45,562 nt of DNA from an uncultured Eubacteriales bacterium (lineage in GTDB: Bacteria; Bacillota; Clostridia; Oscillospirales; CAG-272). The translations under genes and the position numbers were made by a program. The stretch is from assembly GCA_934393265.1 (NCBI GenBank), contig CAKRQL010000026.1, forward strand, positions 1 to 45,562, in the 5' to 3' direction. This document shows positions 1 to 8,957 of the stretch, piece after piece (position 1 is the stretch's first letter; every line of letters starts with the position of its first letter). The notes under the pieces were generated by a model. The model worked only from the letters and a program-made list of their open reading frames with translations, had not been told where the DNA came from and did no database searches.

Positions 1-1
1 A

Positions 2-283
2 CTCGCAACAGAATATGACGGTCGCGTAAAATTTCTTATGGTGAATGTTTTTTATGACGGCAAAAAAGAGCGGTCGCTTGATCTTGTTTCTCGGAATGGC
101 TATACTTTTCCGCTTTATTTCGACAGCGGGAACTCTGCCGTGTCCACTTACGGAATTTCGTCTATTCCGGAAACGATTTTTATTTCGTCGGGCGGTAAAA
201 TAACGGTAAAACGCGTGGGCGCGATGAGCGAGGCGGTTTTGAGAAGTTATCTGACGCAATTATTACAGGAGAAAACAAAATGA
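2..283 (+). CDS. TlpA-like thioredoxin-fold protein, 5' truncated by window edge
   Basis: The reading frame is open from base 2, so this is the C-terminal ~93 residues of a longer protein. What remains is the second half of a thioredoxin fold: a FLMVNV strand, then NGYTFPLYFD, then SSIPETIFI, which carries the cis-proline of the family, and a final helix with AMSEAVLRSYL. The next gene ends with an almost identical segment (NGYTFSLYFD, GIPVTVFI, SMSEAVLRNYI), so the two are tandem paralogues. The CXXC active site would lie upstream of the window. The stop overlaps the next start in an ATGA, which indicates translational coupling. By homology it is an extracytoplasmic thiol-disulfide oxidoreductase; the substrate is unknown. 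Confidence 0.75.
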   Translation, partial: LATEYDGRVKFLMVNVFYDGKKERSLDLVSRNGYTFPLYFDSGNSAVSTYGISSIPETIFISSGGKITVKRVGAMSEAVLRSYLTQLLQEKTK

Positions 284-1254
284 AAAAAATTATTTCTGTT
301 TTTTGCGCTACGTTGCTTATCGTAGTCGTCGCTTCGACGGTGTGCGTCGGCTGTAACGAAGCAGAGCATAAGTTTTCTGAAGATTTAAGTTACGACGAAA
401 CTTATCACTATCGTGTTTGCGCGGACAACGGCTGTAACGAAAAAAAGGATAAAGCCGAACATGTTTTTGGCGAATGGACTGTAACCGAGGAAGCTTCGAC
501 GACGAAACAAGGGCTAAAAGAACGTGCCTGCAGCGAGTGCGGATATAAAAAGAGGGAAACTGTTCCCATGGTTGTGAATCCCGAACGCACGATAAAGTTG
601 AAATCGGGCGTAACGCTCGACAAGGTTTACGACGGCAACGCTGTAGTCGTATCTGCGGATAATTTCGAGTATGACGGCGGCGGAGAAATTACTTTTATGT
701 TTGCCCGTAACGGAAGCGAAGAGTGGTTTTCCGAAGCCCCGAAAGAAATAGGCAAATACATTCTAAAGGTAACTGTTGCCGAGACCGGAACGCATAAAGG
801 CACTACGGAGACTTTTGGTTTTGAAATAAAAAAAACCGCAGCCATAACCGGCAATTATAAGAATTTTACAGTAACCGACGCAAACGGAAAAGCTGTAAAG
901 CTTTCGGAATTTATAGGAAAACCCATAGTCATTAACTTTTGGGCGGCTTGGTGTGCTCCCTGCAAATCCGAACTTCCGCATTTCGACAAACTCGCAAAAG
1001 AGCTGGAAGGTAAAGTGGAGTTTTTAATGGTAAGCGTATATTTGAATAAAGACTATGTTAAGCAATTCGTTTCGCAAAACGGTTATACCTTCTCTCTCTA
1101 TTTTGACGATAACGAAGAGGGGTCAACCGCCTATGAGGTCACGGGAATACCGGTTACGGTGTTTATAACCGCAGACGGGAATATAGAATCAAAAGTGGTA
1201 GGCTCGATGAGCGAGGCGGTTTTAAGAAATTATATAGACGGTATATTAAACTAA
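280..1254 (+). CDS. TlpA-like thioredoxin lipoprotein with extracellular repeat modules
   Basis: 324 residues. The N-terminus is a lysine-rich hydrophobic signal ending in a lipobox-like VCVGC, so Cys25 is probably lipidated and the protein sits on the outer face of the membrane. Residues ~30-95 hold paired cysteine motifs (CADNGC, CSEC) and an HVFGEW segment like the small Cys-containing repeats of clostridial surface proteins. Residues ~103-187 look like an Ig-like/MBG module (VYDGN). Residues ~190-324 are a TlpA/ResA thioredoxin domain with the active site WCAPC (Cys225, Cys228) and cis-Pro in GIPVTVF. It overlaps the upstream paralogue by 4 nt and is followed by trxA, so the three form a redox operon. 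Likely role: reducing or shuffling disulfides outside the cell. The AT-rich base use differs from most of the window. Confidence 0.8.
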   Translation: MKKIISVFCATLLIVVVASTVCVGCNEAEHKFSEDLSYDETYHYRVCADNGCNEKKDKAEHVFGEWTVTEEASTTKQGLKERACSECGYKKRETVPMVVNPERTIKLKSGVTLDKVYDGNAVVVSADNFEYDGGGEITFMFARNGSEEWFSEAPKEIGKYILKVTVAETGTHKGTTETFGFEIKKTAAITGNYKNFTVTDANGKAVKLSEFIGKPIVINFWAAWCAPCKSELPHFDKLAKELEGKVEFLMVSVYLNKDYVKQFVSQNGYTFSLYFDDNEEGSTAYEVTGIPVTVFITADGNIESKVVGSMSEAVLRNYIDGILN

Positions 1255-1267
1255 AAAGGAGATAAAA

Positions 1268-1585
1268 ATGGTGATCGACGTAAAAAAAAGCAATTTTCAG
1301 GAAGAAGTAATTTCGGCAGATAAACTCGTTCTGGTGGATTTGTACGCAACGTGGTGCACTCCTTGCAAAGCGCTTGCGCCCGTTTTGGAAGAGTTAGCCG
1401 ATAAATATGCAGACAAGATAAAGGTTGTAAAAGTAAACGTGGGCGAAGAAGAAAGCATAGCCGCAAAGTTCGGCATTGCGAGCATTCCTACGGTTATATT
1501 TTTCAAAAACGGGATAACCGCAGCATCGTTCGTAGGGCTAAGAAGCGCATCGGAAATAGAAAAGATGATTGAGAAGCTCTTATAA
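1268..1585 (+). CDS. trxA: thioredoxin
   Basis: 105 residues, the usual length for thioredoxin. The active site is ATWCTPCK (Cys30, Cys33), with Thr in place of the canonical Gly, and the cis-proline is Pro74 in SIPTVIFF. There is no signal peptide, so it should act in the cytoplasm as a general dithiol reductant. A strong ribosome site (AAAAGGAGATAAAA) lies before the ATG, only 13 nt after the upstream TlpA-like gene, so it belongs to the same operon. A rho-independent terminator follows at 1750-1786. The co-transcribed lipoprotein paralogues suggest this thioredoxin may feed electrons to them, but the membrane step (CcdA/DsbD type) is not visible in the window. Confidence 0.85.
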   Translation: MVIDVKKSNFQEEVISADKLVLVDLYATWCTPCKALAPVLEELADKYADKIKVVKVNVGEEESIAAKFGIASIPTVIFFKNGITAASFVGLRSASEIEKMIEKLL

Positions 1586-1622
1586 GCAAAAAACCGACTG
1601 TTGCAATTCCTCAAGGCCTTGA

Positions 1623-1748
1623 AAACAGGCAAAAAAAGCAATAGAATACGAATACGGCGAGTACGATCCGTTTGGCAACGCGAAAGGCGTAAACTTTTTG
1701 AGTTCGGGCGTGCCCCTGTTTTCTTCGACCGACAAATTCGAGAGCGGT
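1623..1748 (+). pseudogene. possible Rhs/YD-repeat core remnant
   Basis: Between trxA and its terminator, one frame starting just after a TGA reads KAIEYEYGEYDPFGN and then PLFSSTDKFESG. The YDPFGN signature followed by an F-S-T-x-K-x-x-E-x-G segment resembles the start of the Rhs-repeat-associated core domain. There is no start codon, no ribosome site and no upstream YD repeats, and the frame runs into the terminator hairpin. If real, it is a decayed fragment left by a mobile or polymorphic-toxin locus. The resemblance rests on a short stretch and could be chance. Confidence 0.3.
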
Positions 1749-1749
1749 T

Positions 1750-1790
1750 GCGGCTGTCCGGTCTCCCGGGCAGCCGCACTTTTTTATTTT
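1750..1790 (+). terminator. rho-independent terminator of the thioredoxin operon
   Basis: The arms GCGGCTGTCCGG and CCGGGCAGCCGC pair (one G-T wobble) and are followed by ACTTTTTTATTTT. The T-run is on the plus strand, so it ends transcription from the thioredoxin genes. It also marks the point where base composition changes. Confidence 0.75.
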
Positions 1791-1835
1791 GCGAATTTGA
1801 TTTATCCTGCCGTAAATCTGCGATTTGCCTTAACC

Positions 1836-4800
1836 TCAGCTTTTCGCCACGGCAATATAATTTGCGAGCGCGAGGACTGCCGCATACGCGGGCTCTTTCG
1901 CAATGCTTCCGGCATAACCGCCGAGAGAGTAGACGCCCGTGTACCGCGCGCCGTCCTGCCGTACTGCCGTTATCGTCAGTTTTCCGCCGGCAGAGGCGAG
2001 AGGGATGCGGAGCGTTATCCGCTGCTCGCTGCCTGAAAGCTCAAATACCTCGTTCACCGTCTTTCCCGTCTCCGTGTCTGCGTAGCTTATCGTCACGCTA
2101 CCCGTGAACGGTGAGCGCAGGGTGAAGATAAATTCCGGCACTCCGGAAAGGTCGAGATGCCCCTCCGAGAATACAGTGCGTATACCGGACATCGCGCGCG
2201 AGGTGTCAATTCCGCCGGGGAGCGCGTCGGCAGAGGAGTACGCCGCGGGCGTTCTTATTATCTCCGCATTGACAGCCGGACAGTCGGAGGAGTAGAGCGT
2301 GTAAACCGCTCGTATGTAGGCGAGTGCCGCGGCGGCAGAGCGGCGCACCCGCTCGCTCTCTCCGTCCCTCGCAAGCTCCCCGAGCAGGGCAGGGAGAGAT
2401 ACCGGGACCCTGAGAAGAATGTCCTCGCCGTCTGCGCTCTTTCTGAGCGTCAGGGTGAGTGTCGTGTCTGCGCTCGCCGCCTGCATGGCGTACTCTGCGG
2501 TGTAATACCCGCCGGAGAGCGTAAATTCAATTGCCGTCCCGTCCGGGAAAGTGAGCGCGGGTGCTCCTGCACTCTGCGGTACGCTGATTTTAAGCATCAG
2601 CCCGCGCTCCGGTGCGGCGGAGATTTTAACGTCTCCGAATACAAGCGTGAAAAGGAGAGTACGCAGCTCCGCCGTGCCAGCCGAAACCTCCTTAGCCTGT
2701 GCGAATACTTCATCCGAAAGCGACAGTGCGCTGCTTGCCGCAGATAGCCGCTGTGCGGTGGTTTTCGCCGTGTCCTTTACCGTAGCAATGTGGGAGAGGT
2801 ATGTTACGGAGGCGTTGTACGCCGCCTCCATATTCGCAAAATCGGTTGCATATTCTCTTATCAGCGCGGTGGGTAGTTTGGCCGTCATGCGCAGCTCTTT
2901 TGCGCGGGAGAGAGCATAGGACAGCTCGGCGAGTGTCGTTGCGTTTTTCGCGTTCCCGTACAGGGAGGTGTAGGCGCGCTCGATATTGAGCGGAACGTCG
3001 GAGCGGTATATCTTCAGGTTGTCAAGCATGGTGCTCCCGACGTTTGCCCCGGTGCTGATGCTTATCCGGTATTCAAATGTTCCCGCATTCGGGTAGGTGA
3101 TGTCCTTTGTGGATATTCCCGAGCGCACGAGCGTGCCGTCAAGATACAGGTCGGCGGTGTTCACCTTATTTCCCGCGCTGTCGGTTATGTGGAGCACGTA
3201 CGCGACATGCACCCATTTTTTCAGGGAGAACAGCTCTGCACCGTAGCTCTCGGACACTCCGTTCTCATCGGTCAGAACAATGGAGTTGTCACTGAAAGCA
3301 AAGTTTGAGGTTGACAGTGCTACGGCGTTGTCATTTTTCGTCACCCCGTCGGATTTGAAGGTATATCTTTGATATATAGTCCCGCGCAGGAGCGTCGCGT
3401 TCGTCCGCAGATCAAATTCGAGAACATAGCTTCCGCTCGCCCGTATGCCGGACTCCTTGAAGTAGAAATTGTTTGACACCGTGCCGGAGCTCCGTATGTC
3501 GTAGTAGCCGTCCTTTATACCGTGGGAGAGCGTACCGGTACTGTTCGCCGTCTTTATATGCAGGGAGCCTGTGAACGGCTCGTTTATAACGTATGTGAGA
3601 TTTTTGTATCTGCTTGCGGCTATATCCCGCTCTGCGTCGACGGCGGCGGAGCATGTTAAATAGTCGAGCTTCTTTTTCGCCGTATCAAGTACATGCTCCG
3701 CAAGATAGCGCGACGTCGCGGGCATGAGCCGCTCTGCACGCTCTGTGGAAATAAAGTCTGTGTAGTAGCTTATGAGCGATGAAAGCACCCCGGCGTCGAC
3801 CGTGCGTTCTACCTCCTCCGCCATGCCGTAGGGGGAGGAGGTGAGTATTTCCGCAAGCCTCTCGTCCCCGTCGGAAATTTTCCACATGTCCATAGGCGTG
3901 TATGAATATCCGGGCTCCGTAAAGAGGAGATTTGTAAACTCAAATACAACGGCAAATTTCGCGCTCCTGACATTTTTCATGTGGATTGCGAGCTTTGAAA
4001 ACGCGCTCCGGTCATATTCGCGTTGACCCTTGTTCTGTGCCACCGCGTCGCAGTAGGCTATCGACTCCTCCTCGGTAAACGTCCCGTCGCACACCGTTGT
4101 GTAGGTGTCCATGACCTCGGTAAAGGCGAGCCCCTCGCCCCCGACGATGCTTGCGCGCAGGACGGTGCCGCCGCTTCTGAGATATGCTGTGCGCCTGTCG
4201 TCTGAAAAGGTTATCGACCCGCGCGCGACCTTCGTGTGTGCAAACCACCAGACCTCCGAGCTCTCGGTGAGCTCTATCTCGTCCTGCACAACGATTGTCT
4301 CGCGGCTGTTTGTAAAGAGCATACCGCGCTTTGCGGAGCTTACATATTTTCCGTATACTCCCGACATGTCGACAACAGACAGCGCGCCACAGTCGCCGCT
4401 CTCATAGCGGACGGTTTTTGACTCCCCGCGCAGGATCTGCCCGGAGGTCATGTCGTCTTTTCCGCTTATTACGATTGTGTTCGCCCCCTCGGGAGAGAGA
4501 CGGTAATACGACGCATTCATGAAGTAGGAGCGGAGGTTATAATTGTCGGAGCCGAGGTCGCATACCCATTCGACCCCGTCCTTGTAAATAACGAAGTTTC
4601 CGGAGTCGTAGTTTCCGTGGAGCGTGTAGTTCGGTCCTGCGTGCAGACCCGTGAATATTCCGCCCCTCGACCAGCTTGAGCGGGTGACAAAGGTGTCGAT
4701 ACCCTCAAAGTACGCATCCGGGTCCGGCATCTGCGCCGCCCCGCCGTAGCAGCTGTCGTCGTAGTAGAGTATATCCTCGAAGCCGTAGGATTTCCCGGCT

Positions 4801-7184
4801 TCTATCTGCGAGTATCTTATCGTTATAAGTGAGGTTTTGTTATAGAGCTTTCCCGCGAAAGAGAAGTGATGCGTCGCCATATTGCCGGAGCCGGAGTCGT
4901 GGTAGTTCCAGTACTTACCGTCCGGTGACTCTATTTTCAGCGCGTACTCGCAGGTGTTGTCCATCCCGACGGCATCGGAGTAGCCGTAGGAGCTGCCCGC
5001 CGTAGACATGAGATTTTCAATCATGACAAACAGAGTGTTGGTGCCGTAGCCCCAGTACCCGGGAGATTCCGCATACGCGCCGTCCGGCACATACGCCCCC
5101 ATACAGTCCCTCGTGTCCTTGAGTATATCCGCAATCGTGGTCTTTATCACATCGCCGGAGCTGTAGGTCACCCCGCCGAAGGTGTATTTGAGGTCGGAAT
5201 ATTCCGCGATGGCAAGACAGGAGGTCATGATTCCCGAGCCGCAGACGGAAACCCAGTTGTTTACCTTTGTTGACCAGTTCCACCCGCCGGATGCGCGCGG
5301 GGAGATCGAGGTCTTTATGTTTCTGAACTGCCCGTAGCCCGGGAATATCGCCTTTTCAAAGAGAATCTGAGCTATCTCCCCGCGCCTCGCCTCTCCGCCG
5401 TCCGCGTCACTGTCAAAGGCGTGCCATATCCAGTCAAAGCCCGTGGCATAGAGGACGGCGCCGTCCGCGTTGTTCAAGAAGTGCCCCTCGCCCCAGTGCT
5501 TCCATTCGCCGAGTGCCTTTGCTATCTCGTAGAAGTAGTCGGCGTAGCTCGCGTCGCCGGTTATCTGATATGCAAATCCGAAATATTTCAACGGGGTCGT
5601 GAAGTCGGCGAGGCGGCTCCGCCCCCCGACGTCGTATCCGTTGCCGTAGGACGTCTTGCCGTACATGTCGGTTCCCTCCTTGCCCTCTATCGGCTGGAGC
5701 TTTCCGTCCACCGTCTCATAGACATAGTAAGGCTGATACATGTATTTTCCGGACTTCCAGTAAATCGATGTTCCGACCTTCTGAAAATATGTGTCACGGT
5801 AGGTCGCCGCCCGCCTGACGTAATAGTCTATCCAGTCTTGCACCGGTGCTCCGGTCTCAGTGTAGCCTTTGTATATGCTCCGAAGCTGTGCAAATCTGTC
5901 GGCGTCTGCCTGCAGCCTCGGGTGAACGTTGAGAGAGCCGAGATTCTTCTCAATATCGGAGAGCACCTTGTCCCCGCTCGGAAATTCATATACGAAAGCC
6001 TCCGCGAGCCGGGTTATTCCGGATGTCCCGCATATATCGCGGGTCAGCGTGTTCTCTCCCGACATAACGGTTATTATCCCGGTCGCGTCCGGCTTTATCG
6101 ACAGCCCCGTGAGGGCTTCTGCGTCCTCGACCGACACGAGCGTGACGTTTCCCGCCGTTACCGGACTGTGCCGGATGGAGGAGATCGGCGTTTTCACGCC
6201 CCCGACGGTTATCTCCGTCGCCGTACAGGACGCGACCTTTCCGAACGCGCGCGCCGTGTAGACGAGCGGTATATAGCATGTGCCGTCGGTTTTAACGGGT
6301 GCCGCGCTCTCCTCTCCCATTGAGACAGGGTTGCCGTGCAGTGCCGCCCGCAGGCAGCCGACCTTCATTACGAGTGCATTTTTCATAGCAATAGTCACCT
6401 TGTAATCCGGGTCAACCAGTATACCGGGGTTTTCGCCTATATCGCGCGGCGCGCTCCCGGCATAGAGTTTGACATTGTCAAATTTAAGTATCTGTGAGGT
6501 TGATGTTCCTCCCTGAACATTTATGCGAAAGCCGCGTATGTATTTGAATTTCCCGGTGTCGCCACTCAGGGTGTAGCTGTTATTTGCCTTCTGCTCTCCG
6601 TTCACGTAAGCCGTAACCCGCTTTGTCGCCGCCGCGGTATTCACGACAAAGGCAAAGTGTACCCATGTGTCGGATGCCGTGCTCGTGTATATCGTCGTGC
6701 CGAGCGACTTCAGCGTGTACTTCTTCGTTATAGAGGAGTACGAGGTTTCGAGCAGTGCCTTGTCGTTTGCCGATGTGCCGCCGTTGGGACGGTAGTAGAG
6801 TATGACGCCGTTCTTCTGTATCGCCGTGTTGTCAAATCTCAGGTCTATTTCAAAGACGACGCACCCGTCTCCGTGCTTGTCGGTCTCCGGGTAAATGTCA
6901 CAGAACGGATTGTTGTTGTCTCCGCTCGTCGCCGAGGGCTGTATGGTGTAGTAGCGGTTGCCGTTTGCCTCGGTCTTTACCGCGTGCCCCGCCTTCATTG
7001 CGCTCATGCCCTGCGCGTCGGAGTAGACGAGGTCTCCGTTGCCACTCCTCTCGTCGAAGGTGCGGTTGAAGTATATTCGTCCCTCGTCCGCCCCCGATGA
7101 CATCATCGGGATGAGCATTATGAGCGGCAGAGTTATCGCCGCGCACAGCAGGAGGAGTGTAAGCCGTCTGATTTTTTTCTTCAT
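1836..7184 (-). CDS. giant secreted heparinase II/III-like polysaccharide lyase with LamG-type modules
   Basis: 1782 residues with a Sec signal peptide (1-~32). Domains in order: a concanavalin/LamG-like beta-sandwich (~35-245); a copper-amine-oxidase-N-like segment (~260-380); an alpha-helical barrel (~410-790) with NNWVSVC and AESPGYWGYG; a heparinase II/III-like beta-sandwich (~825-1090) with LHGNYDSGNF, the place of the family's catalytic/metal histidine; a second LamG-like module (~1198-1400); a helical linker; and C-terminal beta modules (~1515-1600, ~1675-1782). No LPXTG, SLH or TM anchor is visible, so it is probably released or held by its binding modules. The family cleaves uronic-acid polysaccharides by beta-elimination; the substrate here is not predictable. 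The ribosome site is GAGAGG before the ATG. A shorter cytosolic relative lies at 35330-37024. Confidence 0.75.
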   Translation of the reverse strand: MKKKIRRLTLLLLCAAITLPLIMLIPMMSSGADEGRIYFNRTFDERSGNGDLVYSDAQGMSAMKAGHAVKTEANGNRYYTIQPSATSGDNNNPFCDIYPETDKHGDGCVVFEIDLRFDNTAIQKNGVILYYRPNGGTSANDKALLETSYSSITKKYTLKSLGTTIYTSTASDTWVHFAFVVNTAAATKRVTAYVNGEQKANNSYTLSGDTGKFKYIRGFRINVQGGTSTSQILKFDNVKLYAGSAPRDIGENPGILVDPDYKVTIAMKNALVMKVGCLRAALHGNPVSMGEESAAPVKTDGTCYIPLVYTARAFGKVASCTATEITVGGVKTPISSIRHSPVTAGNVTLVSVEDAEALTGLSIKPDATGIITVMSGENTLTRDICGTSGITRLAEAFVYEFPSGDKVLSDIEKNLGSLNVHPRLQADADRFAQLRSIYKGYTETGAPVQDWIDYYVRRAATYRDTYFQKVGTSIYWKSGKYMYQPYYVYETVDGKLQPIEGKEGTDMYGKTSYGNGYDVGGRSRLADFTTPLKYFGFAYQITGDASYADYFYEIAKALGEWKHWGEGHFLNNADGAVLYATGFDWIWHAFDSDADGGEARRGEIAQILFEKAIFPGYGQFRNIKTSISPRASGGWNWSTKVNNWVSVCGSGIMTSCLAIAEYSDLKYTFGGVTYSSGDVIKTTIADILKDTRDCMGAYVPDGAYAESPGYWGYGTNTLFVMIENLMSTAGSSYGYSDAVGMDNTCEYALKIESPDGKYWNYHDSGSGNMATHHFSFAGKLYNKTSLITIRYSQIEAGKSYGFEDILYYDDSCYGGAAQMPDPDAYFEGIDTFVTRSSWSRGGIFTGLHAGPNYTLHGNYDSGNFVIYKDGVEWVCDLGSDNYNLRSYFMNASYYRLSPEGANTIVISGKDDMTSGQILRGESKTVRYESGDCGALSVVDMSGVYGKYVSSAKRGMLFTNSRETIVVQDEIELTESSEVWWFAHTKVARGSITFSDDRRTAYLRSGGTVLRASIVGGEGLAFTEVMDTYTTVCDGTFTEEESIAYCDAVAQNKGQREYDRSAFSKLAIHMKNVRSAKFAVVFEFTNLLFTEPGYSYTPMDMWKISDGDERLAEILTSSPYGMAEEVERTVDAGVLSSLISYYTDFISTERAERLMPATSRYLAEHVLDTAKKKLDYLTCSAAVDAERDIAASRYKNLTYVINEPFTGSLHIKTANSTGTLSHGIKDGYYDIRSSGTVSNNFYFKESGIRASGSYVLEFDLRTNATLLRGTIYQRYTFKSDGVTKNDNAVALSTSNFAFSDNSIVLTDENGVSESYGAELFSLKKWVHVAYVLHITDSAGNKVNTADLYLDGTLVRSGISTKDITYPNAGTFEYRISISTGANVGSTMLDNLKIYRSDVPLNIERAYTSLYGNAKNATTLAELSYALSRAKELRMTAKLPTALIREYATDFANMEAAYNASVTYLSHIATVKDTAKTTAQRLSAASSALSLSDEVFAQAKEVSAGTAELRTLLFTLVFGDVKISAAPERGLMLKISVPQSAGAPALTFPDGTAIEFTLSGGYYTAEYAMQAASADTTLTLTLRKSADGEDILLRVPVSLPALLGELARDGESERVRRSAAAALAYIRAVYTLYSSDCPAVNAEIIRTPAAYSSADALPGGIDTSRAMSGIRTVFSEGHLDLSGVPEFIFTLRSPFTGSVTISYADTETGKTVNEVFELSGSEQRITLRIPLASAGGKLTITAVRQDGARYTGVYSLGGYAGSIAKEPAYAAVLALANYIAVAKS

Positions 7185-7249
7185 TTTTTACCTCTCTTTT
7201 GTGAATCGCCGGGGCAGTGCCCCGCATCGCCTTATACCTTTACGCTTAA

Positions 7250-7279
7250 ATTTTATCATGCGCGCGTGAAGAAAAGCAA
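7250..7279 (-). promoter_or_regulatory. promoter of the secreted lyase gene
   Basis: On the minus strand, TTGCTT (7274-7279) and TAAAAT (7250-7255) are separated by 18 bp, with TGA directly before the -10 box. A GGGGCA/TGCCCC inverted repeat (7210-7222) lies in the presumed leader. Confidence 0.5.
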
Positions 7280-7362
7280 GCACTTTTCCGACTTTCGGCA
7301 AAGTGACGGGATTTTTTGGGCACATTCCACATATCGGGGTTTTTCATGATATTTTGTTTTCC

Positions 7363-7391
7363 TTGCGTTTTTTTGCCGTCTGTGGTATAAT
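7363..7391 (+). promoter_or_regulatory. promoter of MATE gene
   Basis: TTGCGT (7363-7368), 17 bp, TATAAT (7386-7391), about 55 bp before the MATE start codon. Confidence 0.65.
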
Positions 7392-7445
7392 AATCTGTAT
7401 GCGGCGGGCATGGCTTGCCCGTAAAATGCCGGAAAGAGGTAAAAA

Positions 7446-8819
7446 ATGAGTAATCGCGTCGGGAACAAAATGGCGGAAATGCCGATAAAGAAGCTGCTCA
7501 TCAACATGGGCGCGCCGATGATGATATCGATGCTCGGACAGGCGCTCTACAATGTCGTCGACACATTCTTTGTGTCGCGTATACCGGATACCGGGGAGAT
7601 TGCCGGAATGGGGGACAAGGCTATAAACGCTCTGACCCTCGCATTTCCCGTCCAGATGCTTATAATAGCTCTCGGCGTCGGCACCGGGGTCGGTATAAAT
7701 GCCGCTGTCGCGCGCGCCCTCGGTGTCGGCGACAGGGAACAGGCGAGCCGCACGGCGGGGAGCGCGATATTCGCCGCCCTCTGTTACTTCGCCGGGATAT
7801 TCATCTTCGGGCTGACCGCCTCCGGCGCGTTCATAAGGTCGCAGACGCAGGATGTTGCGGTCGCCGCCCTCGGGACCGGGTACCTCAGGATAATCACGGT
7901 ATTCTCTTTTGGCGCCGTGATGTATATGTGCCTTGAAAAAATAGTTATGGGCACGGGAAAAACCACCCTTACGATGATATGTCAGCTCTCGGGCGCCGTG
8001 ACGAATATAATCCTTGACCCGATTATGATATACGGGCTCCTCGGCTGTCCGGCGATGGGCGTCGACGGCGCGGCGTGGGCAACCGTGATAGGGCAGTTCG
8101 TTTCTCTCGCCGCCGTGGCGATAGTATATTTCGGCAAGGGCGTCGGGCTCGATACCGGCATCCGATATATCAGACCGGATAAGCGCGCGCTCGCCGGGAT
8201 ATACAGGGTGGGCACCCCCGCCATAGTCATGCAGCTGCTGACCCCGGTTATGTCGTATGCGCTGAACCTGATACTCGGCGCGGTGTCGGAGTCGGCGGTC
8301 ACCGCATACGGCGTCTACTATAAGCTCCAGAATTTCATATTCATGCCAGGCTACGGACTGAATAACGCCATGATACCGATAATCTCCTATAACCACGGGG
8401 CGGGAGAGCGTGAGCGCGTCGGGGAAACTGTAAAATACGGTCTTGTATATATATCCGTTATAATGCTCGTCGGCGTCGCTCTTCTTCAGATTTTCGCCGG
8501 TAGGCTCGTCGGGCTCTTCTCCCTCGGCGGAGAGTCCGGGCGGCTGTGCGTTATAGCCCTGCGGATAATAACCGGCGGATTTATTTTCGCCGGGGCAAAT
8601 ACCGTCCTGCAGGGTGTATGTCAGGCGCTCGGCAGGGGGATGTATTCGCTTGTAATATCGCTTCTTCGGTTTATAGTGATTGCGCTCCCTCTGGCTTTCG
8701 CGCTTTCTCTCCTGCCCCGCGCGGCAGAGCTCGTATGGCTCTCGCTCCCCGTGGCAGAGGCTGGGGCGTGCGCCGTCGCCGTGTGGCTCTCGGCACGGGC
8801 GTATCGGGAAACGCCGTAA
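7446..8819 (+). CDS. MATE family multidrug/cation efflux transporter
   Basis: 457 residues of mostly hydrophobic sequence, the normal length for a 12-TM MATE exporter, with the family's two-fold repeat. N-terminal landmarks are KLLINMGAPMMISML, ALYNVVDTFFV and GVGTGVGINAAVAR. The second half shows TPVMSYALN and the MPGYGLNNAMIPIISYNHGAGERERV segment typical of the clostridial MATE branch (NorM/DinF-type). It should export cationic drugs or metabolites using Na+ or H+. It stands alone between its own promoter and a bidirectional terminator. The start is set by AAAGAGG seven bases before the ATG. Its substrate cannot be read from sequence. A second MATE gene lies at 11671-13008. Confidence 0.85.
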   Translation: MSNRVGNKMAEMPIKKLLINMGAPMMISMLGQALYNVVDTFFVSRIPDTGEIAGMGDKAINALTLAFPVQMLIIALGVGTGVGINAAVARALGVGDREQASRTAGSAIFAALCYFAGIFIFGLTASGAFIRSQTQDVAVAALGTGYLRIITVFSFGAVMYMCLEKIVMGTGKTTLTMICQLSGAVTNIILDPIMIYGLLGCPAMGVDGAAWATVIGQFVSLAAVAIVYFGKGVGLDTGIRYIRPDKRALAGIYRVGTPAIVMQLLTPVMSYALNLILGAVSESAVTAYGVYYKLQNFIFMPGYGLNNAMIPIISYNHGAGERERVGETVKYGLVYISVIMLVGVALLQIFAGRLVGLFSLGGESGRLCVIALRIITGGFIFAGANTVLQGVCQALGRGMYSLVISLLRFIVIALPLAFALSLLPRAAELVWLSLPVAEAGACAVAVWLSARAYRETP

Positions 8820-8825
8820 GAAAAT

Positions 8826-8876
8826 AAAAAACGCCGCCCGGAAAATGTGTCTTCTGGCGGCGTCACTTTAACTTTT
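8826..8876. terminator. bidirectional terminator after MATE
   Basis: ACGCCGCC (8831-8838) pairs with GGCGGCGT (8856-8863). T-rich tracts flank it on both strands (plus: ACTTTTTTT; minus: TTTTTATTTTC), so it can serve both converging genes. Confidence 0.7.
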
Positions 8877-8912
8877 TTTCTGCTTTCTGCTTAACTGTTT
8901 TTCTGTATTCCG

Positions 8913-8957
8913 TGCGGGACCCTCGCTGTATGTGCGGGGACCCGCCGGTTTTTTTAT
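8913..8957 (+). terminator. second terminator-like hairpin between MATE and cyclophilin
   Basis: GCGGG-A-CCC pairs with GGG-GA-CCCGC and is followed by a run of seven T on the plus strand. It overlaps the end of the convergent cyclophilin gene by a few bases. Confidence 0.5.

Noticed and set aside
1601..2107. Open frame of 168 residues crossing the trxA terminator
   Set aside because: It is rich in Arg and Ser, runs antisense into the giant secreted gene and has no ribosome site; only the short Rhs-like piece in another frame was kept.
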